Below are positions 36,674 through 44,647 of a stretch of DNA of 64,000 bases, piece after piece. The stretch is from JANQRZ01 sp965214485. Its GTDB lineage: Bacteria > Bacteroidota > Rhodothermia > Rhodothermales > JANQRZ01. The stretch covers positions 558,001 through 622,000 of the forward strand of contig CBDCBW010000009.1 of the NCBI GenBank assembly GCA_965214485.1. Reading direction: 5' to 3'. Below the pieces are notes generated by a model. That model was not told the origin of the DNA. It saw only the letters and a list, made by a program, of their open reading frames with translations, and ran no database searches. A program made the translations under genes and the position numbers. Each line of letters opens with the position of its first letter. Position 1 is the first letter of the stretch.

Positions 36674-37657
36674 CTAAACGTGGCGTTCGGCGTGGTAGGA
36701 CGAGCGCACGAGCGGGCCGCTCTCGACATGGCCCAGCCCGAGCGCCTCGCCCTGCTCCTTGTACCACCGGAACGTGTCCGGGTGGACGAACGCCTCGACC
36801 GGCAGGTGCATCTGCGTCGGCTGGAGGTACTGCCCGATCGTCATCACGTCGAGCCCGATCCCGACGAAGTCCTCCATGAGGGCGAGCACTTCGTCTTCCG
36901 TCTCGCCGAGGCCGACCATGATGCCGCTCTTGGTGCGCAGGCCGAACGCCTTCGCGCGCGCCAGCACGCCGAGCGAGCGCTGGTAGCTAGCCTGGGGGCG
37001 AACGCGGCGGTAGAGGCGCGGGACGGTCTCGACGTTGTGGTTGAAGAGGTCCGGCCGGGCGTCGAGGACGAGGTCCGCCCCGCCTTCCAGGATGCCGCGG
37101 AAGTCGGGGACGAGGACCTCGACCGTGCAGCCGGGGACCTCCTGGCGGAGCAGCCGGATGGTCTCGGCGAAGATCGGCGCGCCGCCGTCGGCGCGCTCGT
37201 CGCGGTTGACACTCGTGACGACGACGTGCCGGATGCCCATCAGGCGGGCGGCCTCGGCGACGCGGCGCGGCTCGTCGTAGTCGAGCCCGGCGGTCGGGCG
37301 GCCCGTCTTGACGGCGCAGAAGCTGCACGAGCGCGTGCAGACGTCGCCGAGGATCATGAACGTCGCCGTGCCGGCGGTCCAGCACTCGCCCATGTTCGGG
37401 CAGCGGGCGCTCTGGCAGACCGTGTGGAGGTCGTGGGTCTCGATGATCTCGGAGACGCGGCGGAACGTCTCGCCGTAGGGGAGCTTGACGCGCAGCCACT
37501 CGGGCCGCTGCCCCGGCCGGTTCGTCTGCAGGGGCTTCTCGACGACGGGCAGTTCGAAGAAGCCGTCGCTCGCGCCGTCGCCGCCGGCCGGCGTGGCGGT
37601 CTTGAGGGCGACGTCGCCGGGTCGGCGCGGGGTGGAAGCGTTTGGGGGATCGGCCAT
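36674..37657 (-). CDS. lipA: Lipoyl synthase
   Basis: 327-residue radical SAM enzyme that inserts two sulfurs into octanoyl-lysine on carrier proteins such as GcvH. The auxiliary cluster CX4CX5C is at C81, C86 and C92; the radical SAM CX3CX2C is at C107, C111 and C114 (CTRSCSFC). VVVTSVNRDERADGGA, HNVETVPRLYRRVRPQASYQRSL and the C-terminal RSSYHAE are family blocks. ATG 37657 (MADPPNAS) is chosen; the longer in-frame extension reads through a hairpin and is not conserved. The N-terminus is about 20-30 residues longer than average. Confidence 0.95.
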   Translation of the reverse strand: MADPPNASTPRRPGDVALKTATPAGGDGASDGFFELPVVEKPLQTNRPGQRPEWLRVKLPYGETFRRVSEIIETHDLHTVCQSARCPNMGECWTAGTATFMILGDVCTRSCSFCAVKTGRPTAGLDYDEPRRVAEAARLMGIRHVVVTSVNRDERADGGAPIFAETIRLLRQEVPGCTVEVLVPDFRGILEGGADLVLDARPDLFNHNVETVPRLYRRVRPQASYQRSLGVLARAKAFGLRTKSGIMVGLGETEDEVLALMEDFVGIGLDVMTIGQYLQPTQMHLPVEAFVHPDTFRWYKEQGEALGLGHVESGPLVRSSYHAERHV

Positions 37658-37680
37658 CGGTTGGGGTAAATGCGTTCTGG

Positions 37681-37723
37681 ACCCCCCGTTTTCCGATAGC
37701 GACCGCGCGTAGAACGGGGGGGT
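37681..37723. repeat. C-run/G-run hairpin in the lipA-lat divergent spacer
   Basis: ACCCCCCGTT (37681-37690) pairs with AACGGGGGGGT (37713-37723) around a 22-nt loop. It is similar to the outer hairpin at 32641. It could be a divergent-promoter structure or a REP family. Confidence 0.55.
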
Positions 37724-37842
37724 ACGGCGCGTGCAGCAAGGTACGACGCAACGCGGGGTCACCGCGCCGCGGGGGGCCGCGGGGGCCGCCTCGAACCCGG
37801 CGGCGTTTCACGGGGTTTCCTTCGCCGCCTCACCGCGCGCGC

Positions 37843-37872
37843 TTGGGGCGTGCCGGGGAGCGGTGCTATACT
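37843..37872 (+). promoter_or_regulatory. Promoter of the lysine aminotransferase gene
   Basis: TTGGGG at 37843-37848 and TATACT at 37867-37872, 18-bp spacer, 47 bp before ATG 37920. Confidence 0.45.
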
Positions 37873-37919
37873 CCGCACGCTTTCCCCGGACGTCCCCTTT
37901 CCGCATCGACGACACGCGC

Positions 37920-39254
37920 ATGATCACCGACGTGCAGAAGCACCTCCCCTCCGCCGCCGACACCCGCGACATCATCAGCCGCCACCTCCTGGCCGACGGC
38001 TTCGACATGGTGCTCGACATGGAGAAGAGCCAGGGCGTGCTCCTCCACGACGCGCTCACCGGGCGCGACTACGTGGACTTCTTCACGTTCTTCGCCTCGA
38101 ACCCGCTCGGGATGAACCACCCCAAGCTGCGCGGCGACGCGGGCTTCACCGAGCGCCTCATCGACGCGGGCATCAACAAGGTCTCGAACTCGGACGTCTA
38201 CACGCGCCACCTCGCCCGCTTCGTCGAGACCTTCGAGCGGGTCGGCATCCCGGAGGCGTTGGGGCACGCCTTCTTCGTCTCGGGCGGGGCGCTCGCGGTC
38301 GAGAACGCGCTCAAGACGGCCTTCGACTGGAAGGTGCGGATGAACTTCCGCAAGGGCTACCGCGCCGAGCGCGGGCACCAGGTGATGCACTTCGAGCAGG
38401 CGTTCCACGGACGCTCCGGCTACACGATGAGCCTGACCAACACCGACCCGAACAAGGTCGCCCTCTACCCGAAGTTCGACTGGCCGCGCGTGCTCAACCC
38501 CAAGATGAACGGGCCGGAGGACGCCGCCGACGTCGAGCAGCGCGAGGCCCTCGCCGTCCGGCAGGCCAAGACGCACTTCCAGCAGCACCCCGACGACATC
38601 GCCTGCATCATCCTCGAGCCCGTCCAGGGCGAGGGCGGCGACAACCACTTCCGCCCCAGCTTCCTCCAGGCCCTCCGCGACCTCGCCGACGAGAACGACG
38701 CGCTCCTGATCTTCGACGAGGTCCAGACCGGCGTCGGGCTGACCGGCACGTTCTGGGCGTACCAGGGCCTGGGCGTCGCCCCCGACGTGCTCGCCTTCGG
38801 CAAGAAATCCCAGGTCTGCGGCATCCTCGCCGGGCCGCGCATCGAGGAGGTGGACGACCACGTCTTCTCGAAGTCCAGCCGCATCAACTCGACCTGGGGC
38901 GGCAACATCGTCGACATGGTTCGCTTCGACCGCATCCTCGAGGTGATCGAGGAGGACCGCCTCGTCGAGAACGCCGCCGTGCAGGGGGCCTACCTCCAGC
39001 AGCGCCTCGGCGGCTTCGCCGAGCGCTACGAGTCCGTGACGAACCCGCGCGGCCAGGGGCTGATGTGCGCCTTCGACCTCACGACGCGCGGCGTCCGCGA
39101 CCTCGTGCGGCACAAGGCCTACGAGCACGGCCTCATCATCCTCGGCTGCGGCGAGCGGACGATCCGCTTCCGCCCCGCCCTCACCGTCTCGCCGGACGAC
39201 CTCGACCAGGGCCTCGCCCTCCTCGACCGCGCCCTCGCCGACGTGGTCGGCTAG
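37920..39254 (+). CDS. lat: L-lysine 6-transaminase
   Basis: 444-residue class III PLP aminotransferase that moves the epsilon-amino group of lysine to 2-oxoglutarate, giving alpha-aminoadipate semialdehyde (piperideine-6-carboxylate). Features are DFFTFFASNPLGMNHP near the N-terminus, FVSGGALAVENALK, IFDEVQTGVGLTG (PLP-binding Asp), and the PLP lysine in FGKKSQVCG near residue 294. The KKSQVCG context is typical for Lat rather than acetylornithine or GABA aminotransferases. ATG 37920 is chosen; the upstream open frame is not conserved. The next step, a semialdehyde dehydrogenase, is not in the window. Confidence 0.9.
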   Translation: MITDVQKHLPSAADTRDIISRHLLADGFDMVLDMEKSQGVLLHDALTGRDYVDFFTFFASNPLGMNHPKLRGDAGFTERLIDAGINKVSNSDVYTRHLARFVETFERVGIPEALGHAFFVSGGALAVENALKTAFDWKVRMNFRKGYRAERGHQVMHFEQAFHGRSGYTMSLTNTDPNKVALYPKFDWPRVLNPKMNGPEDAADVEQREALAVRQAKTHFQQHPDDIACIILEPVQGEGGDNHFRPSFLQALRDLADENDALLIFDEVQTGVGLTGTFWAYQGLGVAPDVLAFGKKSQVCGILAGPRIEEVDDHVFSKSSRINSTWGGNIVDMVRFDRILEVIEEDRLVENAAVQGAYLQQRLGGFAERYESVTNPRGQGLMCAFDLTTRGVRDLVRHKAYEHGLIILGCGERTIRFRPALTVSPDDLDQGLALLDRALADVVG

Positions 39255-39273
39255 CCACCCTACCTCCGCTGTC

Positions 39274-39474
39274 ATGTCCAGCTACGCGCTCGGCCGCCTG
39301 CTGGCCCTCGTGCTCTTCCCCGCGCTCGTCGTTTGCGTGATCGCGGGCGTCCGGTGGGCCCTCACGCGCGACGCGGCGAAGGCGAAGGCCACGTTCCGCG
39401 CGTGGTGGGCCTGGGGCATCGGCGTGGTGCTGACGGTCCTGGGCCAGATCGGTCAACTAGCCAACTCGCTCTGA
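39274..39474 (+). CDS. Small two-TM membrane protein (66 aa)
   Basis: Hypothetical protein, ATG 39274. Two hydrophobic segments (about residues 7-29 and 44-63) with a basic loop (TRDAAKAKATFR) between them. It starts 19 bp after lat. No family recognised. Confidence 0.6.
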   Translation: MSSYALGRLLALVLFPALVVCVIAGVRWALTRDAAKAKATFRAWWAWGIGVVLTVLGQIGQLANSL

Positions 39475-39497
39475 AGCCCGCCCCCGGTTCCCTCCCA

Positions 39498-39854
39498 ATG
39501 CCCGTCCACGTCACCGCCCCGACGCACATCCCCGCCCCGGGCGACAAGCTGATCGAGGAGCACGTCGGGCGCGCAGGCACCGGCACGGCGAGCCTGAGCG
39601 TGGCCCACATGGTCGCGCCGCCGGGGTGGGACGAGCCGTTCCAGACGCCGGCCTTCGACGAGGTGACGATCGTGCTGCGGGGCACGATGCGGGTCGAGCA
39701 CGACGGCGGCACGGTGGACGTGCGGGCGGGGGAGACGGTGCTCTGCGAGGCCGGCGAGCGGATCCGCTACTCGAACCCCGCCGACGCCGAGTGCGAATAC
39801 TGGGCGGTGTGCGCGCCGGCGTTCAGCCCGGAGACGGCGCACCGGGAGGCGTAG
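39498..39854 (+). CDS. Cupin domain protein
   Basis: 118-residue single cupin barrel. Motif 1 region is PPGWDEPFQTPAFDEVTIVLRGTMRVE, and motif 2 is VRAGETVLCEAGERIRYSNP. The usual two-His-plus-Glu metal site of motif 1 is not complete here, so metal binding is uncertain. Function unknown. It follows the small membrane gene after 23 bp. Confidence 0.7.
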   Translation: MPVHVTAPTHIPAPGDKLIEEHVGRAGTGTASLSVAHMVAPPGWDEPFQTPAFDEVTIVLRGTMRVEHDGGTVDVRAGETVLCEAGERIRYSNPADAECEYWAVCAPAFSPETAHREA

Positions 39855-39979
39855 CACGTGGCGCGCTCGCGGCGTGGGTGCCCGAACCGCCGGAGCGCCC
39901 CGGCCGTATCACAGGGGAACTCACCGGCCCGACGCCATGACCGATCCGACCCAGGCCCTCCCCGACGCTCCCGCGCACC

Positions 39980-40597
39980 GTGGACCATCTCCGCCGCGTG
40001 CTCGACGATGAGGCTGCCCGCCGCGAACGCTTCGTGGACGAGATTCGGCCCGACCAGAAGGGCGAGTTCATCAACGGAGAAATTGTTATGGCATCCCCTG
40101 CCTTGCATCGGCACAACCTCGTCACCCGGCGGCTCGTCCCGCTACTCACGGCACACACGCAACTCCACAACCTCGGCGAAGTGGTCTTCGAGAAGGCGAT
40201 GGTGTCGCTGACCCGGAACGACTATGAGCCGGACGTGGCGTTTTTCGGCAAGGCAAAGGCCAGCGAACTCGAGGCTGACACGCTGCGCTACCCCGCCCCT
40301 GACCTCGCGGTGGAAATCCTCAGCCCGAGCACCGAGAAGACCGACCGGGGCGTGAAGTTCGAGGACTATGCCGCCCACGGCGTGGCGGAATACTGGATCG
40401 TGGACCCGGAGGCGGAGACGGTCGAGCAGTACGTGCTGGGCGAGGCCGAGGAGGAAGCCGGGGGCACCTACGCGCTGCGGATGAAGTCGGCCACGGGCGA
40501 GCTAGCGAGCGCGGCCGTCGAGGGCTTCGCCGTGCCGGTCCGCGCGCTCTTCGACGTCGCGGCCAACGTCGCGGCGCTGCGGGCGCTGCTAGACTGA
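39980..40597 (+). CDS. Uma2 family endonuclease-fold protein (1)
   Basis: 205-residue PD-(D/E)XK-fold protein of the Uma2 (DUF820) family. Core motifs are KGEFINGEIVMASPA, YEPDVAFF, PDLAVEILSPST (the D-ExK type core) and EYWIVDPEAETVEQY. The native start is uncertain: GTG 39980 is used, but an ATG at 39937 is out of frame by one base and opens with MTDPTQALPDAPA, so a one-base frameshift at the 5' end is possible. The gene's 3' end runs into a 25-bp tandem repeat. Uma2 function is not established. Confidence 0.75.
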   Translation: MDHLRRVLDDEAARRERFVDEIRPDQKGEFINGEIVMASPALHRHNLVTRRLVPLLTAHTQLHNLGEVVFEKAMVSLTRNDYEPDVAFFGKAKASELEADTLRYPAPDLAVEILSPSTEKTDRGVKFEDYAAHGVAEYWIVDPEAETVEQYVLGEAEEEAGGTYALRMKSATGELASAAVEGFAVPVRALFDVAANVAALRALLD

Positions 40598-40600
40598 GCC

Positions 40601-40665
40601 CTCAGTAAAGGACCCCTCAGTAAGGGACCGAGTCGATCAGCTCAGTAAGGGACCGAGTCGATCAG
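40601..40665. repeat. Tandem duplication after the Uma2 gene
   Basis: Perfect two-copy 25-bp repeat (40616-40640 and 40641-40665) with unit starting CTCAGTAAGGGACC. A partial third copy CTCAGTAAAGGACC lies at 40601, 15 bp before the first. Confidence 0.9.
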
Positions 40666-40788
40666 CCGGACTGGGCCGGCGGGAATCTCGTCGCTCGCTC
40701 GACCGTGACGGGGCAGCCGAGTGCGGCGAGCGGTTCGAGCACGGCATCGATGTGGACGACGAAGGCGGCATCGCTCTGAGGCGGTGCC

Positions 40789-42237
40789 TCACTTGAGCAC
40801 CGTCAGGTGCTCGCTGGCTTCCTGACCTCCACCGGTGGCGCGTACGACGTACACTCCGGCCGGGAGCCGAGTGCTGCCGAGCACGAACTCGTGCCGACCC
40901 GCCGCGAGGGGGCCCTCGTGCAGCACCGCGACCTCGCGCCCGAGCGCGTCGAAGACCACGAGCCGCACCGCCGCCGCCTTGCCGAGCACGACGGGCACCG
41001 TCACGCCGCCCGCCGACGGGTTCGGGAACGGCGGCTCCAGGCGCAGCGACGAGGTGGGTAGCACCGCGGGGTCCTCGTCGGCGGCGACCACCGGGGCGAC
41101 CGTGCGGTAGACCCACTCGCGCTCGACCCCCGACCGGCTCGCCGCTACGTAGAGCCGCCCGTCGGGGCCGACGAGCGCGTCCTTGACCCGCCGCGTCCCC
41201 GAGGTCGCCGTCGAGTCCTCGGGCACCTGCCCCGCCCCGTGCCACGTCTGCCCGCCGTCGGTGCTTCGAACCACACGTCCTGCTGTCGGGATCGCCAGGA
41301 GCACGCCCACCTCGGGGTTCGGACCGCCCTCCAACGCCACCATCCGCTCCACGGGCCCTTCGTCGTCTATGAAGTCGAATGGGTAGACTGGGGTCCACAT
41401 CGCTCCGTCTTGGCTCACCCAAGCCTGCTTGATGCCTGGCAGCGTCCCGTCGATCCCCGCCGTCCACATCCGCCCGTCGGGCGCGAGCGCCACCGACTCG
41501 AAGAACGCGTAGCGGAGGCCAGTGTCGAGCGAGAAGATGTTGCTCGCCTGCCACAGCCCGCTCGGCGCGCCACCATCCCTGCTGTCGCTGTAGCGCATCC
41601 CGAGTGGCCCAGCGGCGACCAAGCGGTCCTCGGCGGGGTGCCCGCGCGGGAAGCCGAGGAAGGCATTGGCCTCCTGCGGCCCGAACGGCGTCGGGGTGTA
41701 GGCCAGCGAGTCCTCGACCCACGTCGCCCCGCGGTCGGCCGAGTGCGCGATGCCGACGGCACCCTGCCCCTGTCCCGCGAAGAGCCGCCCGGCGTGGGGA
41801 CCGACCTCGATCTCGGCGAGTGCCTGGGCTTCGATGGCGAAGAACTCGCTCGTCAGACCCCCGTCGAGCGAGCGGAAGACTGCGAGGCCGTTCGAGACCA
41901 GCAGCGTGTCGCCGCCGAGGGCGAGCACATGGTCGCCGTTTGTGTCGTCATCGACCTCCTCCCAGGTATCGACCTCCTCCCAGGTATCGCTGCCAGGAGG
42001 GAGGTGCCAGAGCCGGGTGCTGATGGCCCCCCAGAGCGTGCCGTCGTCGGCGAAGTCGAGGTCGCGCGCGTTGATGGGCACATCGCCGACGCGCTCGAAG
42101 ACGAGGGTGTCGGCAGAGGCGAGGCTCTGGGCGTGCGCCGCCGGCAGCACCCCCGGCACCGCCGCCAGCAGGAGCACCGCGAGGGCGGCGCGGGGAGCAC
42201 GAAGCCCCCTGCACCGCCGCGAGGTCGAAGCTCGCAT
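40789..42237 (-). CDS. Secreted BNR/Asp-box repeat protein with T9SS sorting domain
   Basis: 482 residues, ATG 42237. A signal peptide covers about residues 1-37 (ends AAHAQ). The body has Asp-box/BNR-like beta-propeller strands (VFRSLDGG, HSADRGATW, VVRSTDGGQTW), as in sortilin and sialidase-like propellers. The C-terminal about 80 residues are a T9SS type A domain (PPFPNPSAGG, VVFDALGREVAVL, LPAGVYVVRATG). The repeated DTWEEV at about residues 84-95 comes from an exact 18-bp tandem duplication. Ligand or enzymatic function unknown. Confidence 0.8.
   Translation of the reverse strand: MRASTSRRCRGLRAPRAALAVLLLAAVPGVLPAAHAQSLASADTLVFERVGDVPINARDLDFADDGTLWGAISTRLWHLPPGSDTWEEVDTWEEVDDDTNGDHVLALGGDTLLVSNGLAVFRSLDGGLTSEFFAIEAQALAEIEVGPHAGRLFAGQGQGAVGIAHSADRGATWVEDSLAYTPTPFGPQEANAFLGFPRGHPAEDRLVAAGPLGMRYSDSRDGGAPSGLWQASNIFSLDTGLRYAFFESVALAPDGRMWTAGIDGTLPGIKQAWVSQDGAMWTPVYPFDFIDDEGPVERMVALEGGPNPEVGVLLAIPTAGRVVRSTDGGQTWHGAGQVPEDSTATSGTRRVKDALVGPDGRLYVAASRSGVEREWVYRTVAPVVAADEDPAVLPTSSLRLEPPFPNPSAGGVTVPVVLGKAAAVRLVVFDALGREVAVLHEGPLAAGRHEFVLGSTRLPAGVYVVRATGGGQEASEHLTVLK
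41952..41987. repeat. 18-bp in-frame tandem duplication
   Basis: CGACCTCCTCCCAGGTAT occurs twice in tandem (41952-41969 and 41970-41987) inside the coding sequence, adding six residues (DTWEEV copy). Confidence 0.9.
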
Positions 42238-42241
42238 CGCG

Positions 42242-43497
42242 CTACCTCGTCAGGGTCAGCCGGGCCGTGTCGCTCAGCCGACCGCCCGTCGCACGCACGA
42301 CGTAAGCTCCGGCGGGCAGGCGCGTCCCGTCGAAGCGGATGTGATGCACCCCGGCCTCGAAACGCCCCTCGGCGAGGTGCGCGACCTCGCGTCCGAGCAC
42401 GTCGAAGACGACAACCCGAAGGTCAGTGGCTTCGCCGAGCACGATGGGCACCGTCACAACGCCGGAGGAAGGGTTCGGGTAGGGCGCGAGCAGACCCGGC
42501 GTGCCGATGCCCTCGGCGTAGGCGTCCGCTGCCAGCGAGGTGAGCGCGACCACTGCGCCGTCGCCCAGACCCGCCGAGGCGATGGCTGCTGTGCCCAGCG
42601 CGGCATCGACCAGCGCGAGCGCTGCCGCCGTCCCCGCTGCATTCGGCCAGCCTGACTCCAGCGCGGCCAGCGCCGCCAGCGCCGCCGCGTCGTCACCGGC
42701 CCGCAGCGCGAGCTCCACTTCGGCCATCAGTCCCCACTGCGCGTGCTCGGTTGCGCCGAAGTCCGAGACCAGGGTACCGGCGCGTGCCCGAGCCGTGGCG
42801 AGGTCGTCGGCCGCCGAGTACGCCGCCGTGAGCGCGCGGAGCGCCCACGGTCGCTTCGCGCTCCCTGTGGCATTCCCCCACGCCTCCAGCCCGTTCAGGG
42901 AGCCGGAGGGCAGGGGCGGCGTGTCGGGATTGCCCAGGAGCCGGGTAACGGTGCCGAAGGCGAGCCGCCGCTCGTCGGCCGTCCCAGCTACGGTGAGGGC
43001 GGACTCGTGCAGGCTGAAGGCCGCCGTCCAGCGCCCGTCCACCTCGGCCTCGATTGCGTCGTTGACGAACGCGCGCACCGCGCTCCGCCCCCCTCGCCCT
43101 CAGCCGAGCGCGATGCCGAGAACGTCCCGCCGGGGCGAGCCGCGGGCGGGGTCGTCAAGAGCGGGGTCACGTCGAGGAAGCTGCTCGCGTCCTCGACCAG
43201 CGTCAGCGGGCTGGGGTCGTTGGGGTCGGTGATTCCGTCTCCCCAATAGTCGCACTCGGCGAAGAGCGTCCCCCCATACGTGCTCCGGGCGTCGAAGGGC
43301 GCAGAACCCTGGTAGGAGTGGCGCTCGATCTTGTTCTGATGCGCGCTGATGCACAGACCGCTCCCCTCACTGAAGATGCCGGCGTTGAGGTAGCCGCTCG
43401 CGGCCGCGGCCAGCCCGCCACCCAGGTTGCCGTCCAGCGTGCTCGTAGCAGCGGCATCAGCGTGAGAGCGTAAATGGTACCATGACGGTCCTTTCAA
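42242..43497 (-). pseudogene. Truncated, frameshifted T9SS protein (parallel beta-helix remnant)
   Basis: Two frames join near 43090. The upstream one (43497 to about 43090) lacks a signal peptide and begins at a weak TTG. It ends with LFAECDYWGDG...SSFLDVTPLL, the typical last coil of right-handed parallel beta-helix secreted proteins. The downstream frame continues FVNDAIEAEVDGRWTAAF and ends with a full T9SS domain (PYPNPSSGVV, VVFDVLGREVAHL, LPAGAYVVRATG). The change is at a run of six C (plus strand, 43088-43093) where seven would keep the frame. The 5' end of the gene is missing as well. Adjacent T9SS gene at 40789 is intact. Confidence 0.7.
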
Positions 43498-43688
43498 GGA
43501 AAATGGAGAAATGAAGCATCAGGTTTCATGGTAACGATTCGCGGCTCCATATGCAAGTCAACCCGGGGCCCTCTTCGCCGGCACCCCCACGGCGACGGAA
43601 AAAACGGGGAACCGAGTGCCTACGGCCCGGTCTCCTCGTCGGCGCGCCGTACGCGGCCCTGCTGCGTTGACCCCTCATCTGCTCCCCA

Positions 43689-44036
43689 ATGCCTCCCATT
43701 CCCGAGTCCGACGACGACCTCCTCGCCGAATGCGACGTCGAGACGTTCCGCTCGGGGGGGCCGGGCGGGCAGCACGCCAACAAGGTCGAGAGCGCGGTCC
43801 GCCTTCGCCACCGGCCCAGCGGCGAGACGGTGACGAGGCGCGACACGCGCAGCCAGCACCGCAACAAGCGGCTCGCGCTTGCCGAACTGCGCCGCCGGCT
43901 CGAGAAGCTAAACCAGCCCCGGAAGCGCCGCCTCAAGACCAAGCCTACGGCCGCCTCGAAGCGCCGCCGCGTCGAGGCCAAGCGCCGACGCTCCGAGAAG
44001 AAGAAGCTCCGCCGCCCGCCCCGCCGCGACGAATGA
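43689..44036 (+). CDS. Peptide chain release factor-like protein (ArfB/Pth-type, GGQ)
   Basis: 115-residue stand-alone RF-1 catalytic domain. GGPGGQHANKVESAVRL carries the GGQ that triggers peptidyl-tRNA hydrolysis; the C-terminus is a highly basic tail (KRRRVEAKRRRSEKKKLRR) like the ArfB tail that reads the empty mRNA channel. This suggests rescue of ribosomes stalled on broken mRNA. It has no codon-recognition domain. ATG 43689 is preceded by a 190-bp spacer with no recognised feature. The ArfB identity is likely but other RF-like families exist. Confidence 0.8.
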   Translation: MPPIPESDDDLLAECDVETFRSGGPGGQHANKVESAVRLRHRPSGETVTRRDTRSQHRNKRLALAELRRRLEKLNQPRKRRLKTKPTAASKRRRVEAKRRRSEKKKLRRPPRRDE

Positions 44037-44045
44037 GGGGGGGCG

Positions 44046-44633
44046 TCAGGGGCACGCCCCTCGGTAGCAGACCACGTCTGCCGGGTCCAGCGCTTGGAAC
44101 GGCGGCTCGCTCGCCACGTCGAGCAGCCACGCCTCCGTCACCTCGTCGGCCTCTTGGTAGTCGCACGAGTTCGGGTCCTGCTCGGCCTCGAACACGGCCA
44201 AGCCGATGGCGACGCCGTTCTCGCCCCGCCGGTCGGGGAGGTAGCAGCCGTCCCCGGTGTCCCGCAGCAGTTGGAGCCTCCCGCGCTCCCGCCTCGGGTC
44301 GAACGCGAGCGCGGCAACGACGTGGGGCTCGCCCCCGATCTGCCGCGTGAGCCAGACCGCCGCGAGCGTGTCGTTTGGAGAGCGGCCCAGCGTGAAATAC
44401 AGACCGTGCTCGTCGCCGAGCCGTCCGCTCGAATAGCGCTCTCCAGAAAGGCCCGGCTCGTCGAACGGCCCGAGAAACCGTTGCCCTCGTTCAAATGCGC
44501 TGCTCACTGTGTCGCGCACGGGCACCGTCTCCGAGGCTACGGACGTGCCACTTGACGGGCTCGGCGCGTCGGGGCCGCATCCGTCGAGTGGGCCGAGCAC
44601 GGCAGTGAGCAGGACGCGACGCACGGGGCTCAC
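44046..44633 (-). CDS. Hypothetical exported protein
   Basis: 195 residues, start GTG 44633. An N-terminal hydrophobic stretch (VRRVLLTAVLGPLDGC) resembles a lipoprotein signal, although LDGC is a weak lipobox. The mature part includes ALAFDPRRERGRLQLL and GDGCYLPDRRGENGVA with several cysteines (GDGCYL, PNSCDY, VVCYRGAC). No family recognised. The start lies in the first copy of an 18-bp-spaced duplication whose other copy contains the pyrG stop. Confidence 0.5.
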   Translation of the reverse strand: MSPVRRVLLTAVLGPLDGCGPDAPSPSSGTSVASETVPVRDTVSSAFERGQRFLGPFDEPGLSGERYSSGRLGDEHGLYFTLGRSPNDTLAAVWLTRQIGGEPHVVAALAFDPRRERGRLQLLRDTGDGCYLPDRRGENGVAIGLAVFEAEQDPNSCDYQEADEVTEAWLLDVASEPPFQALDPADVVCYRGACP

Positions 44634-44647
44634 TCTGCCTGGCCTGC

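Noticed and set aside
37731..37919. 63-residue N-terminal extension of lysine aminotransferase
   Set aside because: Low-complexity, spans the promoter; family starts near MITDVQKHLP.
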